Source of the DNA: Aliarcobacter cibarius
GTDB lineage: Bacteria; Campylobacterota; Campylobacteria; Campylobacterales; Arcobacteraceae
NCBI RefSeq assembly: GCF_013372265.1
Contig: NZ_CP054051.1
Coordinates: 694,263 to 758,262 of the forward strand
Reading direction: 5' to 3'
Length of the DNA: 64,000 nt
This document shows, one piece after another, positions 31,405 through 40,532 of this stretch; the first letter of the stretch is position 1, and the number at the start of each line of letters is the position of its first letter. Both the position numbers and the translations under genes were made by a program. Under the pieces are notes generated by a model. That model did not search any database and had not been told where the DNA came from. It saw only the letters and a list, made by a program, of their open reading frames with translations.

Positions 31405-32103
31405 ATGAAAAAAGATATGAAGCTTTGTGTATCTTTAGACCTTGAAAGTTCAAGTGAAAATTTAGAACTTGTAGAAAAAATAAAAGATTTTGATGTTTGG
31501 TTAAAAGTAGGTTTTAGAACATATTTAAGAGATGGAAAAAAGTTTTTAGAAGATATAAAAAATATAAACCCAAACTTTAAAATTTTTTTAGATTTAAAAC
31601 TATATGATATTCCAAATACTATGGCTGATGCGGCTGAAGATATATCAAAATTTGGTTTAGTTGATATGTTTAATGTTCATGCAAGTGCAGGAAAATTTGC
31701 TATGCAAACTGTAATGAATAGAATCAAAGATATTCCAAATCGACCTTTGGTTCTTGCTGTTACAGCTCTTACTTCTTTTGATAATGATAGTTTTAAAGAG
31801 ATTTATGGAGAGAATATAGATAAAAAAGCAAGAGAATTTGCAAAAAATACTTTTGAAGCAGGACTTGATGGTGTTGTTTGTTCAGCTTTTGAAAGTTTAG
31901 ATATAAAAGAAAATACATCTAATGATTTTATAACATTATGTCCTGGTATTCGTCCTTTTGGTGAAGATAGTGGAGATCAAAAAAGAGTTGCTGATATATC
32001 TTTTTCAAAAGAAAATTTAGTGAATTTTATAGTTGTAGGAAGACCTATATATAAAAGTGAAAATCCTAGAGCAGTAGTTCAAAAAATTTTAAATAATCTA
32101 TAA
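31405..32103 (+). CDS. pyrF: Orotidine 5'-phosphate decarboxylase
   Basis: 232 residues, a TIM barrel that turns OMP into UMP, the last step of pyrimidine synthesis. Visible: the catalytic [10 protein letters not shown] (near 71-80, with the Lys-Asp charge network), VTALTS and [16 protein letters not shown] near the phosphate site. It ends the kdsA-ribH-nusB-pyrF run and is followed after about 40 bp by the tRNA promoter. Confidence 0.96.
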   Translation: MKKDMKLCVSLDLESSSENLELVEKIKDFDVWLKVGFRTYLRDGKKFLEDIKNINPNFKIFLDLKLYDIPNTMADAAEDISKFGLVDMFNVHASAGKFAMQTVMNRIKDIPNRPLVLAVTALTSFDNDSFKEIYGENIDKKAREFAKNTFEAGLDGVVCSAFESLDIKENTSNDFITLCPGIRPFGEDSGDQKRVADISFSKENLVNFIVVGRPIYKSENPRAVVQKILNNL

Positions 32104-32144
32104 AATAATTAGAATAATTAAGGTAAATTTAAGACATTTCCTCT

Positions 32145-32158
32145 TATAATTCCCGTCC
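32145..32158 (+). promoter_or_regulatory. Promoter -10 and discriminator of the tRNA cluster
   Basis: TATAATTCCCGTCC, identical over 14 bases to the rRNA operon promoter at 12031-12044. The -35 region 17 bp upstream is not TTGACA. The GC-rich discriminator suggests shared stringent control of rRNA and tRNA. Confidence 0.75.
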
Positions 32159-32184
32159 TGATTTTATGAATTTAAAATTAGAAC

Positions 32185-32274
32185 GGACAGTTGGGTGAGT
32201 GGCTGAAACCACCTCCCTGCTAAGGAGACGTACTGGCAACGGTACCGAGGGTTCAAATCCCTCACTGTCCGCCA
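32185..32274 (+). tRNA. tRNA-Ser (GCT)
   Basis: A 90-nt class II tRNA with a long variable arm, acceptor GGACAGT / ACTGTCC, anticodon GCT at 32219-32221 and encoded CCA. First gene of the cluster. Confidence 0.95.
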
Positions 32275-32276
32275 CT

Positions 32277-32353
32277 GGGTCGTTAGCTCAGCTGGTTAGA
32301 GCACTCGGCTCATAACCGAGTGGTCGAAGGTTCGAGTCCTTCACGACCCACCA
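32277..32353 (+). tRNA. tRNA with CAT anticodon (probably tRNA-Ile2)
   Basis: Acceptor GGGTCGT / ACGACCC, anticodon CAT at 32311-32313, CCA encoded. The body (TTAGCTCAG, GGCTCATAACC) resembles lysidine-modified tRNA-Ile2 as I recall it from other bacteria, rather than elongator Met. This choice is tentative. Confidence 0.8.
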
Positions 32354-32356
32354 GCT

Positions 32357-32387
32357 AAAAAATATTAAGTTTTATTTAATATTTTTT
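32357..32387 (+). terminator. A/T-only hairpin inside the tRNA cluster
   Basis: A 12-bp stem (AAAAAATATTAA / TTAATATTTTTT) with a 7-nt loop between the second and third tRNA genes. It could terminate or process the transcript, in which case the later tRNAs need another promoter. Confidence 0.35.
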
Positions 32388-32425
32388 TAGATATTATTTC
32401 AATCCTTTTTATTTAAAGGTTTTAT

Positions 32426-32502
32426 GCGGGAGTAGCTCAGTTGGCTAGAGCTTCTGCCTTCCAAGCAGACTGTCGCGAGTTCGAGTCTCGTCTCCCGCTC
32501 CA
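32426..32502 (+). tRNA. tRNA-Gly (TCC)
   Basis: Acceptor GCGGGAG / CTCCCGC, anticodon TCC at 32460-32462, discriminator T, CCA encoded. Confidence 0.94.
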
Positions 32503-32529
32503 CTTTTTAGTGACGTTCTTTTATTTTAT

Positions 32530-32606
<77 letters not shown>

Positions 32607-32619
32607 ACTTAATTCTTAT

Positions 32620-32696
32620 GTCAAAGTAGCTCAGCTGGCTAGAGCGCTGGTCTCATAAGCCGGAGGTCGAGAGTTCAAGTCTCTCTTTTGACACCA
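32620..32696 (+). tRNA. tRNA with CAT anticodon (probably elongator tRNA-Met)
   Basis: Acceptor GTCAAAG / TTTTGAC, anticodon CAT at 32654-32656, CCA encoded. It lacks the initiator features. The choice between elongator Met and Ile2 is tentative. Confidence 0.8.
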
Positions 32697-32714
32697 TATA
32701 AATAAGATAAAAGT

Positions 32715-32791
32715 GCTGGTGTAGCTCAGTTGGCTAGAGCAGCTGATTTGTAATCAGCAGGTCGGGGGTTCGACTCCCTTCACCAGCTCCA
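32715..32791 (+). tRNA. tRNA-Thr (TGT)
   Basis: Acceptor GCTGGTG / CACCAGC, anticodon TGT at 32749-32751, discriminator T, CCA encoded. Confidence 0.94.
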
Positions 32792-32811
32792 CTTTTACTT
32801 TAAAATCCTTC

Positions 32812-32886
32812 TGGGGTATCGCCAAGCGGTAAGGCAACGGTTTTTGGTACCGTCACTCGAAGGTTCGAATCCTTCTACCCCATCCA
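32812..32886 (+). tRNA. tRNA-Gln (TTG)
   Basis: A 75-nt tRNA, acceptor TGGGGTA / TACCCCA, anticodon TTG at 32844-32846, CCA encoded. Confidence 0.94.
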
Positions 32887-32957
32887 CAAAGTCTTAAATT
32901 ATTTCCTTTTGTTGATTTTTTAAATTTACTTTATGAATATATTTTTTTGTTTATTAT

Positions 32958-33034
<77 letters not shown>

Positions 33035-33237
33035 ATTTTAATATTTATCAATTTATAATAAATACAATTAATTCATTTTTGGACTCATTCTTATTCAAAG
33101 TTGTAAGATAATATTTTGATTCCATTACTTGAAAATTGAAATTCTTATGTTCCATTTTTAAAATTTAAAAATAATCTTTTTTACGCTAGAATAAATAAGT
33201 TTAACAAATAAAAATAATTTATCATTAAAGTGGTTTT

Positions 33238-33960
33238 ATGCCTTCTATAGAGTTAGTTTTACCTGAAAAATTGCTATTTATATTTTCTAATATTTCTTTA
33301 ATATCTTTTTGTTTTTTTATTAGTTTTATCTTTTCTAAATTATTCAAAAGTTTTTTTGTATTTTTTTTAACTTTATTTCTACTTTTTTCATTTTTTTATG
33401 GTGATATTATACTTAAGCATACAGTCAGAACTTACTATATTTTGTTTAAAATGGATAGCAAAATTCTAATTAGTGCTCAAAAAAATTTAAGTGGAAAAAT
33501 AGATAGTCTAGATATAACTGAAGTTTATTCATACCCTTTGATGAATTCATCAAATTTTAATTTAAAAGATAGGTATAATATCTCAATAACTCACCAAAAA
33601 TATATTGATAAGTTTATAGATATAGGTACATATTCAACACGTTTTAATAGATATGTTTATGGTATTGAAAGAGTTTACTTAAATGGTAATAGTAAAACTT
33701 TAGATGAAAAACCTAGATATGAAATTACGAAAAAGTTTACAACATCATTTTTTGATACAATTTATTCTAAAGAAGAGTTTTTATTTAGAGACAAACTTAA
33801 TAATATCGTTATAGCAACAGCTTTTAAAATAAATTTTAAGCTAAGTAAGGAGAGTTTTAGAAACAAACATCTTTTCTGGAGTTTAGAAAAGGAAGAGGAG
33901 TTTAATCCAAAACCTATTCAAAATTTTGATAATATTTATAAAAAACTATTTATTAATTAA
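33238..33960 (+). CDS. Hypothetical membrane protein
   Basis: 240 residues, not recognised. Two hydrophobic segments (about 10-33 and 38-56) make a short hairpin in the membrane; the remaining 180 residues should lie on one side and are rich in Tyr, Phe and Lys, without Cys pairs or known motifs. The ATG has only a weak ribosome site (AAGTGG). It converges on the next gene with a 4-bp overlap at the stops. It sits just beyond the tRNA cluster, a common place for accessory genes. Confidence 0.6.
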   Translation: MPSIELVLPEKLLFIFSNISLISFCFFISFIFSKLFKSFFVFFLTLFLLFSFFYGDIILKHTVRTYYILFKMDSKILISAQKNLSGKIDSLDITEVYSYPLMNSSNFNLKDRYNISITHQKYIDKFIDIGTYSTRFNRYVYGIERVYLNGNSKTLDEKPRYEITKKFTTSFFDTIYSKEEFLFRDKLNNIVIATAFKINFKLSKESFRNKHLFWSLEKEEEFNPKPIQNFDNIYKKLFIN

Positions 33961-34280
33961 ATGAAACTTCCTAATTCATCACCTAGGTATTCATCAATTT
34001 TTTTTACTAAATCTTCAAATGATTTTTCACCTTGTCTATTAAATACTACAATTTCTTCACCAAAATTATTTTGAATAAAATGTTCTTTTTTTATAACTTC
34101 ATTGTATAATTTTTGGAGTTCTTCTTCACTTTCGTCTTTGTTAAATAAAAACCAATTACAAGTAGTATCTTCAACTCTTAATAAACCATAAGTCTTATCT
34201 TTATCTATATAATCTTGAATTGTTCCATTTTCAAATCTAGCTCCAACTACCATATCATCTTCGTTTAAAATCATCTCCAT
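33957..34280 (-). CDS. Hypothetical small acidic protein
   Basis: 107 residues, not recognised; soluble, strongly acidic, no membrane segment. It begins MEMILNEDDMVVGARFENGT and has one Cys. The ATG follows a plausible ribosome site (AAAGGTTAG). It is transcribed against the membrane-protein gene and away from the radical SAM gene. Ordinary codon use for this genome supports it being real. Confidence 0.6.
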   Translation of the reverse strand: MEMILNEDDMVVGARFENGTIQDYIDKDKTYGLLRVEDTTCNWFLFNKDESEEELQKLYNEVIKKEHFIQNNFGEEIVVFNRQGEKSFEDLVKKIDEYLGDELGSFI

Positions 34281-34381
34281 ATGTCTAACCTTTAATTTTT
34301 TGGCAATTATATTTAAACTATTTTTAGTAATCGATTATTTTGCTATAGTTGGTTACAATTCTGAAAAAATAAGGAATAGAT

Positions 34382-35257
34382 ATAAAAAAATTTAAGAAAG
34401 TTCATATAGAACTTACAAATATTTGTAATTTAAAATGTACCTTTTGTCCACCTAAATTGATGCCAAATAAAATTATGGATTTGGATACTTTTGATAGATT
34501 AAATTTTGAGTTAAAAAATTTTACAAATGAGCTAGCATATCATATTGTAGGAGATCCTTTAGTTCTTACAAATTTGGAAGAGTATCTAAATATTAGTTTA
34601 AAACATGGATTAAAAGTAAATATTACGACTACAGCAAATAATATAAATGTCAAACACTATAAGGCTTTGTTAAATCCAGCAATTAAGCAAATTAATTTTT
34701 CTTTAAATTCCTACAATGCTAATTCACATAAAAAAAGTTTTGAAGAGTATTTAAATCCAATTTTAGATTTTGTAAAGTTTGCACAAGAAAATAAACATGA
34801 ATATTTTATAAATTTTAGAATTTGGAATTTAGATAATGAAAAAACAGCATTTGATTTTAATAGTAAAACTTTTGATAAATTAAATAGTTTTTTTGATTCA
34901 AAATTAAATATTAATGAGATTTATGAGACAAAACCAAAAAATATAAGAGTAGATAGAAAAATATTTATAAATTTTGATGAATATTTCAGTTGGCCAAGTT
35001 TGAAAAATGAAGTTGTTAGTTTAAAAGGTTTTTGTTATGGATTGAGTTCACATTTTGGTATTTTAGCAAATGGAACAGTAGTTCCTTGTTGTTTGGATTT
35101 AGATGCAAATATAAATCTTGGAAATATACATGAATTTTCAATAGAAAAAATTTTAGAGAGTCCTAAAGCTAAACAAATGATACAGGGATTTAAAAACAAT
35201 ATTTTAATTGAGGAACTTTGTCAAAAATGTGATTATAGAAAAAGATTCGATTTTTAA
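34382..35257 (+). CDS. Radical SAM/SPASM protein, apparent AUA start
   Basis: The radical SAM motif CNLKCTFC (Cys 15, 19 and 22 of this call) lies upstream of every ATG, GTG or TTG in the frame; the first usual start (34457) would remove it. In frame, after a stop at 34370-34372, only ATA codons (34376, 34382) could start, and AAGGA sits 6 nt before the one at 34382. I therefore call 291 residues beginning at 34382. The C-terminal part has a SPASM-type Cys set (GFCYGLS, VPCCLDLD, ELCQKCDYR) binding extra Fe-S clusters. Such proteins modify peptides or small molecules; the substrate is unknown. Confidence 0.8.
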   Translation: MKKFKKVHIELTNICNLKCTFCPPKLMPNKIMDLDTFDRLNFELKNFTNELAYHIVGDPLVLTNLEEYLNISLKHGLKVNITTTANNINVKHYKALLNPAIKQINFSLNSYNANSHKKSFEEYLNPILDFVKFAQENKHEYFINFRIWNLDNEKTAFDFNSKTFDKLNSFFDSKLNINEIYETKPKNIRVDRKIFINFDEYFSWPSLKNEVVSLKGFCYGLSSHFGILANGTVVPCCLDLDANINLGNIHEFSIEKILESPKAKQMIQGFKNNILIEELCQKCDYRKRFDF

Positions 35258-35302
35258 ATATATAAATAGTAGAATAATTGGAATTTAATATAAAGATGTA
35301 AT

Positions 35303-36136
35303 ATGAATGAAATAGAAATTTTAAAAAGAAGTATAAGAGATTTTTTTAGTTCTTCAATGCTAAAAATTGCATTGGTACCTTTAATTGTTACAATGATAGT
35401 TTTATATGCGCTATTTTTTGGTTTTGCTAGTTTTGGAATAGATGCTTTAAAAACAGTTGCTGAAACTTCTCAAAATGGAGGAGAAGTTATAATTGATGAA
35501 AATGCACCATTTTATTTTGTTTGGCTCACATACTTGATTGTATTTTTATTTAAATACTCTATTACTTCATGGTTGGCAGGGTTTTTATTGTATACTGTGG
35601 GTGTCGTTTTTATATTTCATCTTAGTGTTATTTTAACTTTAATAATAATTGGTTTTTTAACACCTTTTGTTGTAAATTATCTTAAGAAAACACATTATAA
35701 TAGTTTGAATTTAAAGCCATATGGAACTGTTTTAGGTGCTTTTTGGGTCCTTACTAAGTCATTATTTATAATGATACTTTTATATATATTGTTAGTTCCT
35801 TTATACTTTATTCCTTTGGTAAATTTGATAGCTCTTTATTTACCTTTGTATTATTTTTTCCATAAACTTTTAAATTATGATGTATCATCTACAATTTTAA
35901 GTAACGAAGAATATAAAATAATTTATTCAAAAAATTCTAACTCATTTAGAATTAGAACATTTTTTCTTTATTTTATATCTACGGTTCCATTTTTTACACT
36001 TTTTATAGCAATATTTTACGTAATTTATTTATCTCATGCTTATTTTATGGAACTTGAAAAAATCCAAAAAGTAGAAATTAATACAAATGAAAAAGATAAC
36101 AATCTTAGACAAATAGATTATAAAGAGAGTTTGTAA
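35303..36136 (+). CDS. EI24/CysZ-like membrane protein
   Basis: 277 residues with about six hydrophobic segments, and the N-terminal LKRSIRDFFSSSMLKIALVP plus ILTLIIIGFLTPFVVNYL typical of the EI24 domain. In E. coli the related CysZ is a sulfate transporter; most homologues in this phylum are uncharacterised. The charged tail ends cytoplasmic. It is 2 bp before the IMPase-like gene, which suggests co-transcription. A phosphatase related to CysQ lying next to a CysZ-like protein is suggestive of sulfur or phosphate handling, but that is inference. Confidence 0.75.
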   Translation: MNEIEILKRSIRDFFSSSMLKIALVPLIVTMIVLYALFFGFASFGIDALKTVAETSQNGGEVIIDENAPFYFVWLTYLIVFLFKYSITSWLAGFLLYTVGVVFIFHLSVILTLIIIGFLTPFVVNYLKKTHYNSLNLKPYGTVLGAFWVLTKSLFIMILLYILLVPLYFIPLVNLIALYLPLYYFFHKLLNYDVSSTILSNEEYKIIYSKNSNSFRIRTFFLYFISTVPFFTLFIAIFYVIYLSHAYFMELEKIQKVEINTNEKDNNLRQIDYKESL

Positions 36137-36138
36137 TT

Positions 36139-36873
36139 TTGAAAAATATAGAAAATGCAATAATAAAATCAAATATGGAAATATTTGAATATATAAGAAA
36201 TAATTTAAAAAAAGAGGATTATTTATATACTAATCAGATTGGTTTTGGAGGAGATAATTCTCTTAAAATTGACATTATATTTGAAAATATATTTATAAAA
36301 AATCTAAAAGAATTTGGAAATATTTTCAGTGAAGAGTGTGGATTTTTAGATTTTCAAAAAGAATTTACATTTGTAATTGATCCGCTTGATGGAAGTAATA
36401 ATTTTTTCTCAAATCTTCCATATTATGGAACATCTGTTGGAGTAAAAAAAGGGGAAGAAACAATTGCTGGTTTTGTAGCAAACTTAGCTTCAGGAGTTTT
36501 AATTTATAAAATTTTTAATGAAGATATAAAATATTTTTGTTTAAATAGTAAAAAAGAATTAAAACAAAATCTAAATAGTAATTCAAAAGTTGCAGTATTT
36601 GAAAGAGGATACAAATATCCTAATATTTGTAAAGTATTAAATGATAAAAATATTAAGTTTAGAATTTTAGGAGCTACAGCTCTAAGTTTAGCAAATGCAA
36701 AAGATTATGATTTTGTTTTATTTGCTGGAGATTTAAGAGTTTTTGATTTAGAAGCAGCCTTATTTATAAGTAGTGGTTTATATATTTATAAAGATGAAAA
36801 TCTTGTTTTTATATCAAAATATAAAGATAAATTTCATTATTTTAAAGAAAATATTAAAGATTTTTGGGTATAA
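36139..36873 (+). CDS. Inositol monophosphatase-like phosphatase
   Basis: 244 residues of the FBPase/IMPase/CysQ superfamily (metal-dependent sugar or nucleotide phosphatases). The metal site is visible as FSEECGF and DPLDGSNNFFSNLPYYGTSVG (motif DPLDGS near 80-85); the distal Asp is probably in FDLEAALF. The substrate (fructose-1,6-bisphosphate, inositol phosphate or PAP) cannot be assigned. The start is TTG at 36139, right after the EI24 gene. Confidence 0.82.
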   Translation: MKNIENAIIKSNMEIFEYIRNNLKKEDYLYTNQIGFGGDNSLKIDIIFENIFIKNLKEFGNIFSEECGFLDFQKEFTFVIDPLDGSNNFFSNLPYYGTSVGVKKGEETIAGFVANLASGVLIYKIFNEDIKYFCLNSKKELKQNLNSNSKVAVFERGYKYPNICKVLNDKNIKFRILGATALSLANAKDYDFVLFAGDLRVFDLEAALFISSGLYIYKDENLVFISKYKDKFHYFKENIKDFWV

Positions 36874-36887
36874 CTCCAAAACAATAA

Positions 36888-37160
<273 letters not shown>

Positions 37161-37161
37161 T

Positions 37162-38631
37162 ATGTCAAAAATCACAACAATCATTGATATTGGGTCAAAC
37201 TCAATGAGAATGGTTGTTCTAGAAAAGAGTAGTAGGTTTGCCTTTAGTCTTATAAATGAGACAAAAAGTAAGGTTAAAATTTCTGAAGGTTGCTATGAAA
37301 ATGGCGGTAATCTTCAGGAAGTTCCAATGCAAAGAGCCTATGAAGCTTTAAAATCATTTTTAAATATTTCAAATGCTTTAAAATCAAGAAAAATTTTATG
37401 TGTTGCAACATCAGCTTTAAGAGATGCTCCAAATTCTAAGATATTTTTAAATAGAGTTAAAAAAGATTTAGATTTAAATATCAAAATCATAAATGGAGAA
37501 AAAGAGGCATATTTTGGTGGAGTTGCTACTTCAAATCTCCTACCAGATGATAATTTTGTAACTGTTGATATTGGCGGTGGTTCTACTGAGTTTTGTTTTG
37601 TAAAAGATGGAAAAATAAAAAAATCTATATCATTAGATGTTGGTACAGTAAGATTAAAAGAGTTATATTTTAATAAAAACAATTTAGATGGTGCTAAAAA
37701 ATATATTTTAGATAGCTTAAAAAAAGTTTATGATTTAAATGAAGAAATTCCTTCTAAAGTTGTAGGAATTGGTGGAAGTATTAGATTTCTATCAAAATTA
37801 ATTATGCAAAAAAACTGTTATCCTTTAGATGCAATTCATGGGTTTACTTATAGTGTAAAAAAGGAAGAAAAACTTTTTGTTGATATATTAAAAACAAAAA
37901 CAGTTGAAGATTTAGAAAGACTAGGAGTTAAAAAAGATAGGTTTGATACTATAAAAGAAGGAACTTTTATTTTTAAAACGATTCTTGATGAGTTAGACAC
38001 AAAAACTGTTGTAACTTCTGGAGTAGGTGTTCGAGAGGGAGTTTATTTAACAGATCTTCTTAGAAATTCAAATCATAAATTTCCAGAGAATTTTAATGTA
38101 AGTGTTAGAAGTTTACTTGATAGATTTCAAATTGATGCAAAACAAAGTGCTTATGTGGGTACTAATGCAAGTAAAATATTTGATGTATTAAAGCCAATTC
38201 ATAATTTAGATGAAAAGTATAAAACACTTTTAGTTGTTGCTTCAAAGCTACATTCAATTGGAACTACTTTGAATTTTTATAAATCAAATGATAATGCTTT
38301 TGAGTTTATTTTAAATGGGCTAAGTTATGATTTTTTTCACTCTTCAAGAGTTATAGTAGCTTATATATTGAAATTCTCAAAGAAATCTCTACCAAGACAG
38401 AGAGATTTAGAAGAATATGAAGAACTTTTACCATCTTTGGATACTATGCAATGGCTTTCGTTTATGATAGCACTTAATTTAGCTGTAAATATTGATTTTA
38501 GTAGACCTAAAGTGAAATATGTTTTGCTCAATAATACATTGCATTTAGAATTACCTAATAAATCATTTTTGGTTGAATCATATATTGAAAAATTAGAACT
38601 TCCACAAAAACTATTTTTAGAGATTTTATAG
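37162..38631 (+). CDS. ppx: Ppx/GppA family phosphatase
   Basis: 489 residues of the ASKHA fold: DIGSNSMRMVV (9-19) and VTVDIGGGSTEFCFV, and a C-terminal HD-like helical domain. The family hydrolyses polyphosphate or converts pppGpp to ppGpp; sequence alone does not separate the two. It lies between the ferredoxin (1 bp away) and waaC, whose GTG overlaps its TAG stop. The ferredoxin-Ppx-WaaC order occurs in other Campylobacterota as I recall. Confidence 0.9.
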   Translation: MSKITTIIDIGSNSMRMVVLEKSSRFAFSLINETKSKVKISEGCYENGGNLQEVPMQRAYEALKSFLNISNALKSRKILCVATSALRDAPNSKIFLNRVKKDLDLNIKIINGEKEAYFGGVATSNLLPDDNFVTVDIGGGSTEFCFVKDGKIKKSISLDVGTVRLKELYFNKNNLDGAKKYILDSLKKVYDLNEEIPSKVVGIGGSIRFLSKLIMQKNCYPLDAIHGFTYSVKKEEKLFVDILKTKTVEDLERLGVKKDRFDTIKEGTFIFKTILDELDTKTVVTSGVGVREGVYLTDLLRNSNHKFPENFNVSVRSLLDRFQIDAKQSAYVGTNASKIFDVLKPIHNLDEKYKTLLVVASKLHSIGTTLNFYKSNDNAFEFILNGLSYDFFHSSRVIVAYILKFSKKSLPRQRDLEEYEELLPSLDTMQWLSFMIALNLAVNIDFSRPKVKYVLLNNTLHLELPNKSFLVESYIEKLELPQKLFLEIL

Positions 38632-39635
38632 TGGAAAAGATAGCTATTATAAAGCTATCTGCAATGGGTGATATTATTCACTCTATGGTAGCTTTAGAAT
38701 TTATAAAAAAGTACTATCCAAGCATTAAAATTGATTGGTTTGTAGAAGATGCTTTTTCTCAAGTTTTGGAATATAATCCAAACATAAATAAGATAATAAA
38801 ATTAAACCTTAAATCTATAAAAAAATTAAAAAAAAATATTTTTTCTCAAATATCTTTTATTAAAGCTTTTAAAGAAGAGAATTACGATCTTATAATAGAT
38901 GCTCAAGGACTTATTAAATCTGCACTTGTTGCTAGAATTTTGGGAAAAAATATTGTTGGATTTTGTAAAAATTCTACAAGAGAAGGATTTGCAAGTTTTT
39001 TTTATACAAAAAAAGTAAGTATAGCTTACGATAAAAATGTAATAGAAAGAAACTGTTTTTTAATCTCTAAAGCTTTAAACTTTGATATATCAACAGAGGA
39101 TATTTTAAATAAAAAACCATTTTTATTTTTCAAGAGTGAGAATAAAGTAGTCTATGATTTTTTATCTAAAGATAAAAAGAATATATTATTAATAGTTGGG
39201 GCTAGTTGGAAGAGTAAAATGTATTCTAAAGAGAAGTTTGCTAAAATAGTGTCAAATATTGATGAAAATTTTATAATAGCTTGGGGAAATGAAGAAGAAA
39301 AATCTATAGCTTCTTTTATATCAGATAATTCAAGTGCTAAAGTTTTACCAAAAATAGATTTAAATAGTTTAAAAGCATTAGTATCAAAAGTTGATTTAGT
39401 AATAGGAAATGATACTGGACCAACTCATATGGCTTGGGCTTTAAACACTCCAAGTATTACAATATTTGGAAATACCCCAGATTATAGAAATACATATCTT
39501 ACAAATATAAATAGAACAGTAAAATCTAAATCTTTTGTTAATCCATTTAAGTTAAATAAAGAGGATTTTTCTATAAATGAAATAAATGAGCAAGAGATTA
39601 TAAAAATAGCGAAGGAGCTTTTATGTATAGAGTGA
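38631..39635 (+). CDS. waaC: LPS heptosyltransferase I
   Basis: 334 residues, a GT9 enzyme that adds the first heptose to KDO of the LPS inner core at the cytoplasmic membrane. The N-terminus IIKLSAMGDIIHSM is the WaaC signature, and the C-terminal GNDTGPTHMAWALNTPSITIFGNT binds ADP-heptose. The start is GTG at 38631, sharing a base with the ppx stop; the 3' end overlaps lpxL by 13 bp. It marks the left border of the LPS locus. A run of nine A residues lies near 38828. Confidence 0.93.
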   Translation: MEKIAIIKLSAMGDIIHSMVALEFIKKYYPSIKIDWFVEDAFSQVLEYNPNINKIIKLNLKSIKKLKKNIFSQISFIKAFKEENYDLIIDAQGLIKSALVARILGKNIVGFCKNSTREGFASFFYTKKVSIAYDKNVIERNCFLISKALNFDISTEDILNKKPFLFFKSENKVVYDFLSKDKKNILLIVGASWKSKMYSKEKFAKIVSNIDENFIIAWGNEEEKSIASFISDNSSAKVLPKIDLNSLKALVSKVDLVIGNDTGPTHMAWALNTPSITIFGNTPDYRNTYLTNINRTVKSKSFVNPFKLNKEDFSINEINEQEIIKIAKELLCIE

Positions 39636-40528
39636 TAAAAGATTATTTTAGACTTTTTTTATATAACACTTTTATCTTCTTATTTTTAATTACTCCTAAA
39701 TTTATTATGGAAAAGTTTTTAAGATTTTTAGCATTTTTAGCTTATAAATTAAATAAAAAACATTTAAAAGTAGCAAGAGCGAACCTTGATTTAGTTTATA
39801 AAGATTCTATAAGTAAAGATAGAAAAGAAGAGATAATTTATAACTCTTATAAATCTTTAGTTTTTAATATGTATGAATTTATTGAAAATCAAACTATTTC
39901 AAAAGAAGAACTTTTAAGTAAAGCAAATATTTTAAATAAAGAGATAATAGAAAAAGCTTTTCAAGATAATAGAAAAATTATTTATATGACTGCGCATTAT
40001 GGCGGTTGGGAGATAACTTTACCTTATATTGCACTAATGTTTGGAGATATTGCGGTTGTAAATAGAAGAATGGATAATCCTCATATTCAAAAAAAATATG
40101 AAATAGCTAGAAGTAAAAATAGAATTACTATGCTTGAAAAAGAGACTGCTGCTAAGGGGATGCTAAAAGCTTTTAAAGAAAATAAAAGTGTTGCAATTGT
40201 TATAGATCAACATATAGGTAGCGGAATAGAAGTTGAATTTTTGGCTCAAAAAGCTTATGCGACAGATTCAACTTCTCGGTTGGCTTTAAAATTTGGTGCT
40301 ATTATTATTCCAATTTTTACAGTAAATAATGGTTTTAGAGATTGGACAATTAAAGTTTGTGAGCCAATTGATGTTAAAACTTTTGATTTTAAAACAGATG
40401 ATAAAGTTAAAGAGTTAACTCAAATTCAAAATGATATTGTTTCTAAACAAATTTTTGATAAACCCGATTTTTGGTTATGGCAACATAAAAGATTTAAAAA
40501 ATTTCATAAAAATATTTATAAAAAGTAG
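39623..40528 (+). CDS. lpxL: Lipid A late acyltransferase (LpxL/HtrB type)
   Basis: 301 residues: one N-terminal membrane segment (12-27) and the acyltransferase motif TAHYGGWE (H-x4-E) near residues 122-129, followed by NRRMDNPHI and VIDQHIG. It adds a secondary acyl chain to lipid A. It overlaps waaC by 13 bp, the same waaC-htrB order as in Campylobacter LOS loci. Confidence 0.92.
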   Translation: MYRVIKDYFRLFLYNTFIFLFLITPKFIMEKFLRFLAFLAYKLNKKHLKVARANLDLVYKDSISKDRKEEIIYNSYKSLVFNMYEFIENQTISKEELLSKANILNKEIIEKAFQDNRKIIYMTAHYGGWEITLPYIALMFGDIAVVNRRMDNPHIQKKYEIARSKNRITMLEKETAAKGMLKAFKENKSVAIVIDQHIGSGIEVEFLAQKAYATDSTSRLALKFGAIIIPIFTVNNGFRDWTIKVCEPIDVKTFDFKTDDKVKELTQIQNDIVSKQIFDKPDFWLWQHKRFKKFHKNIYKK

Positions 40529-40532
40529 AAAT

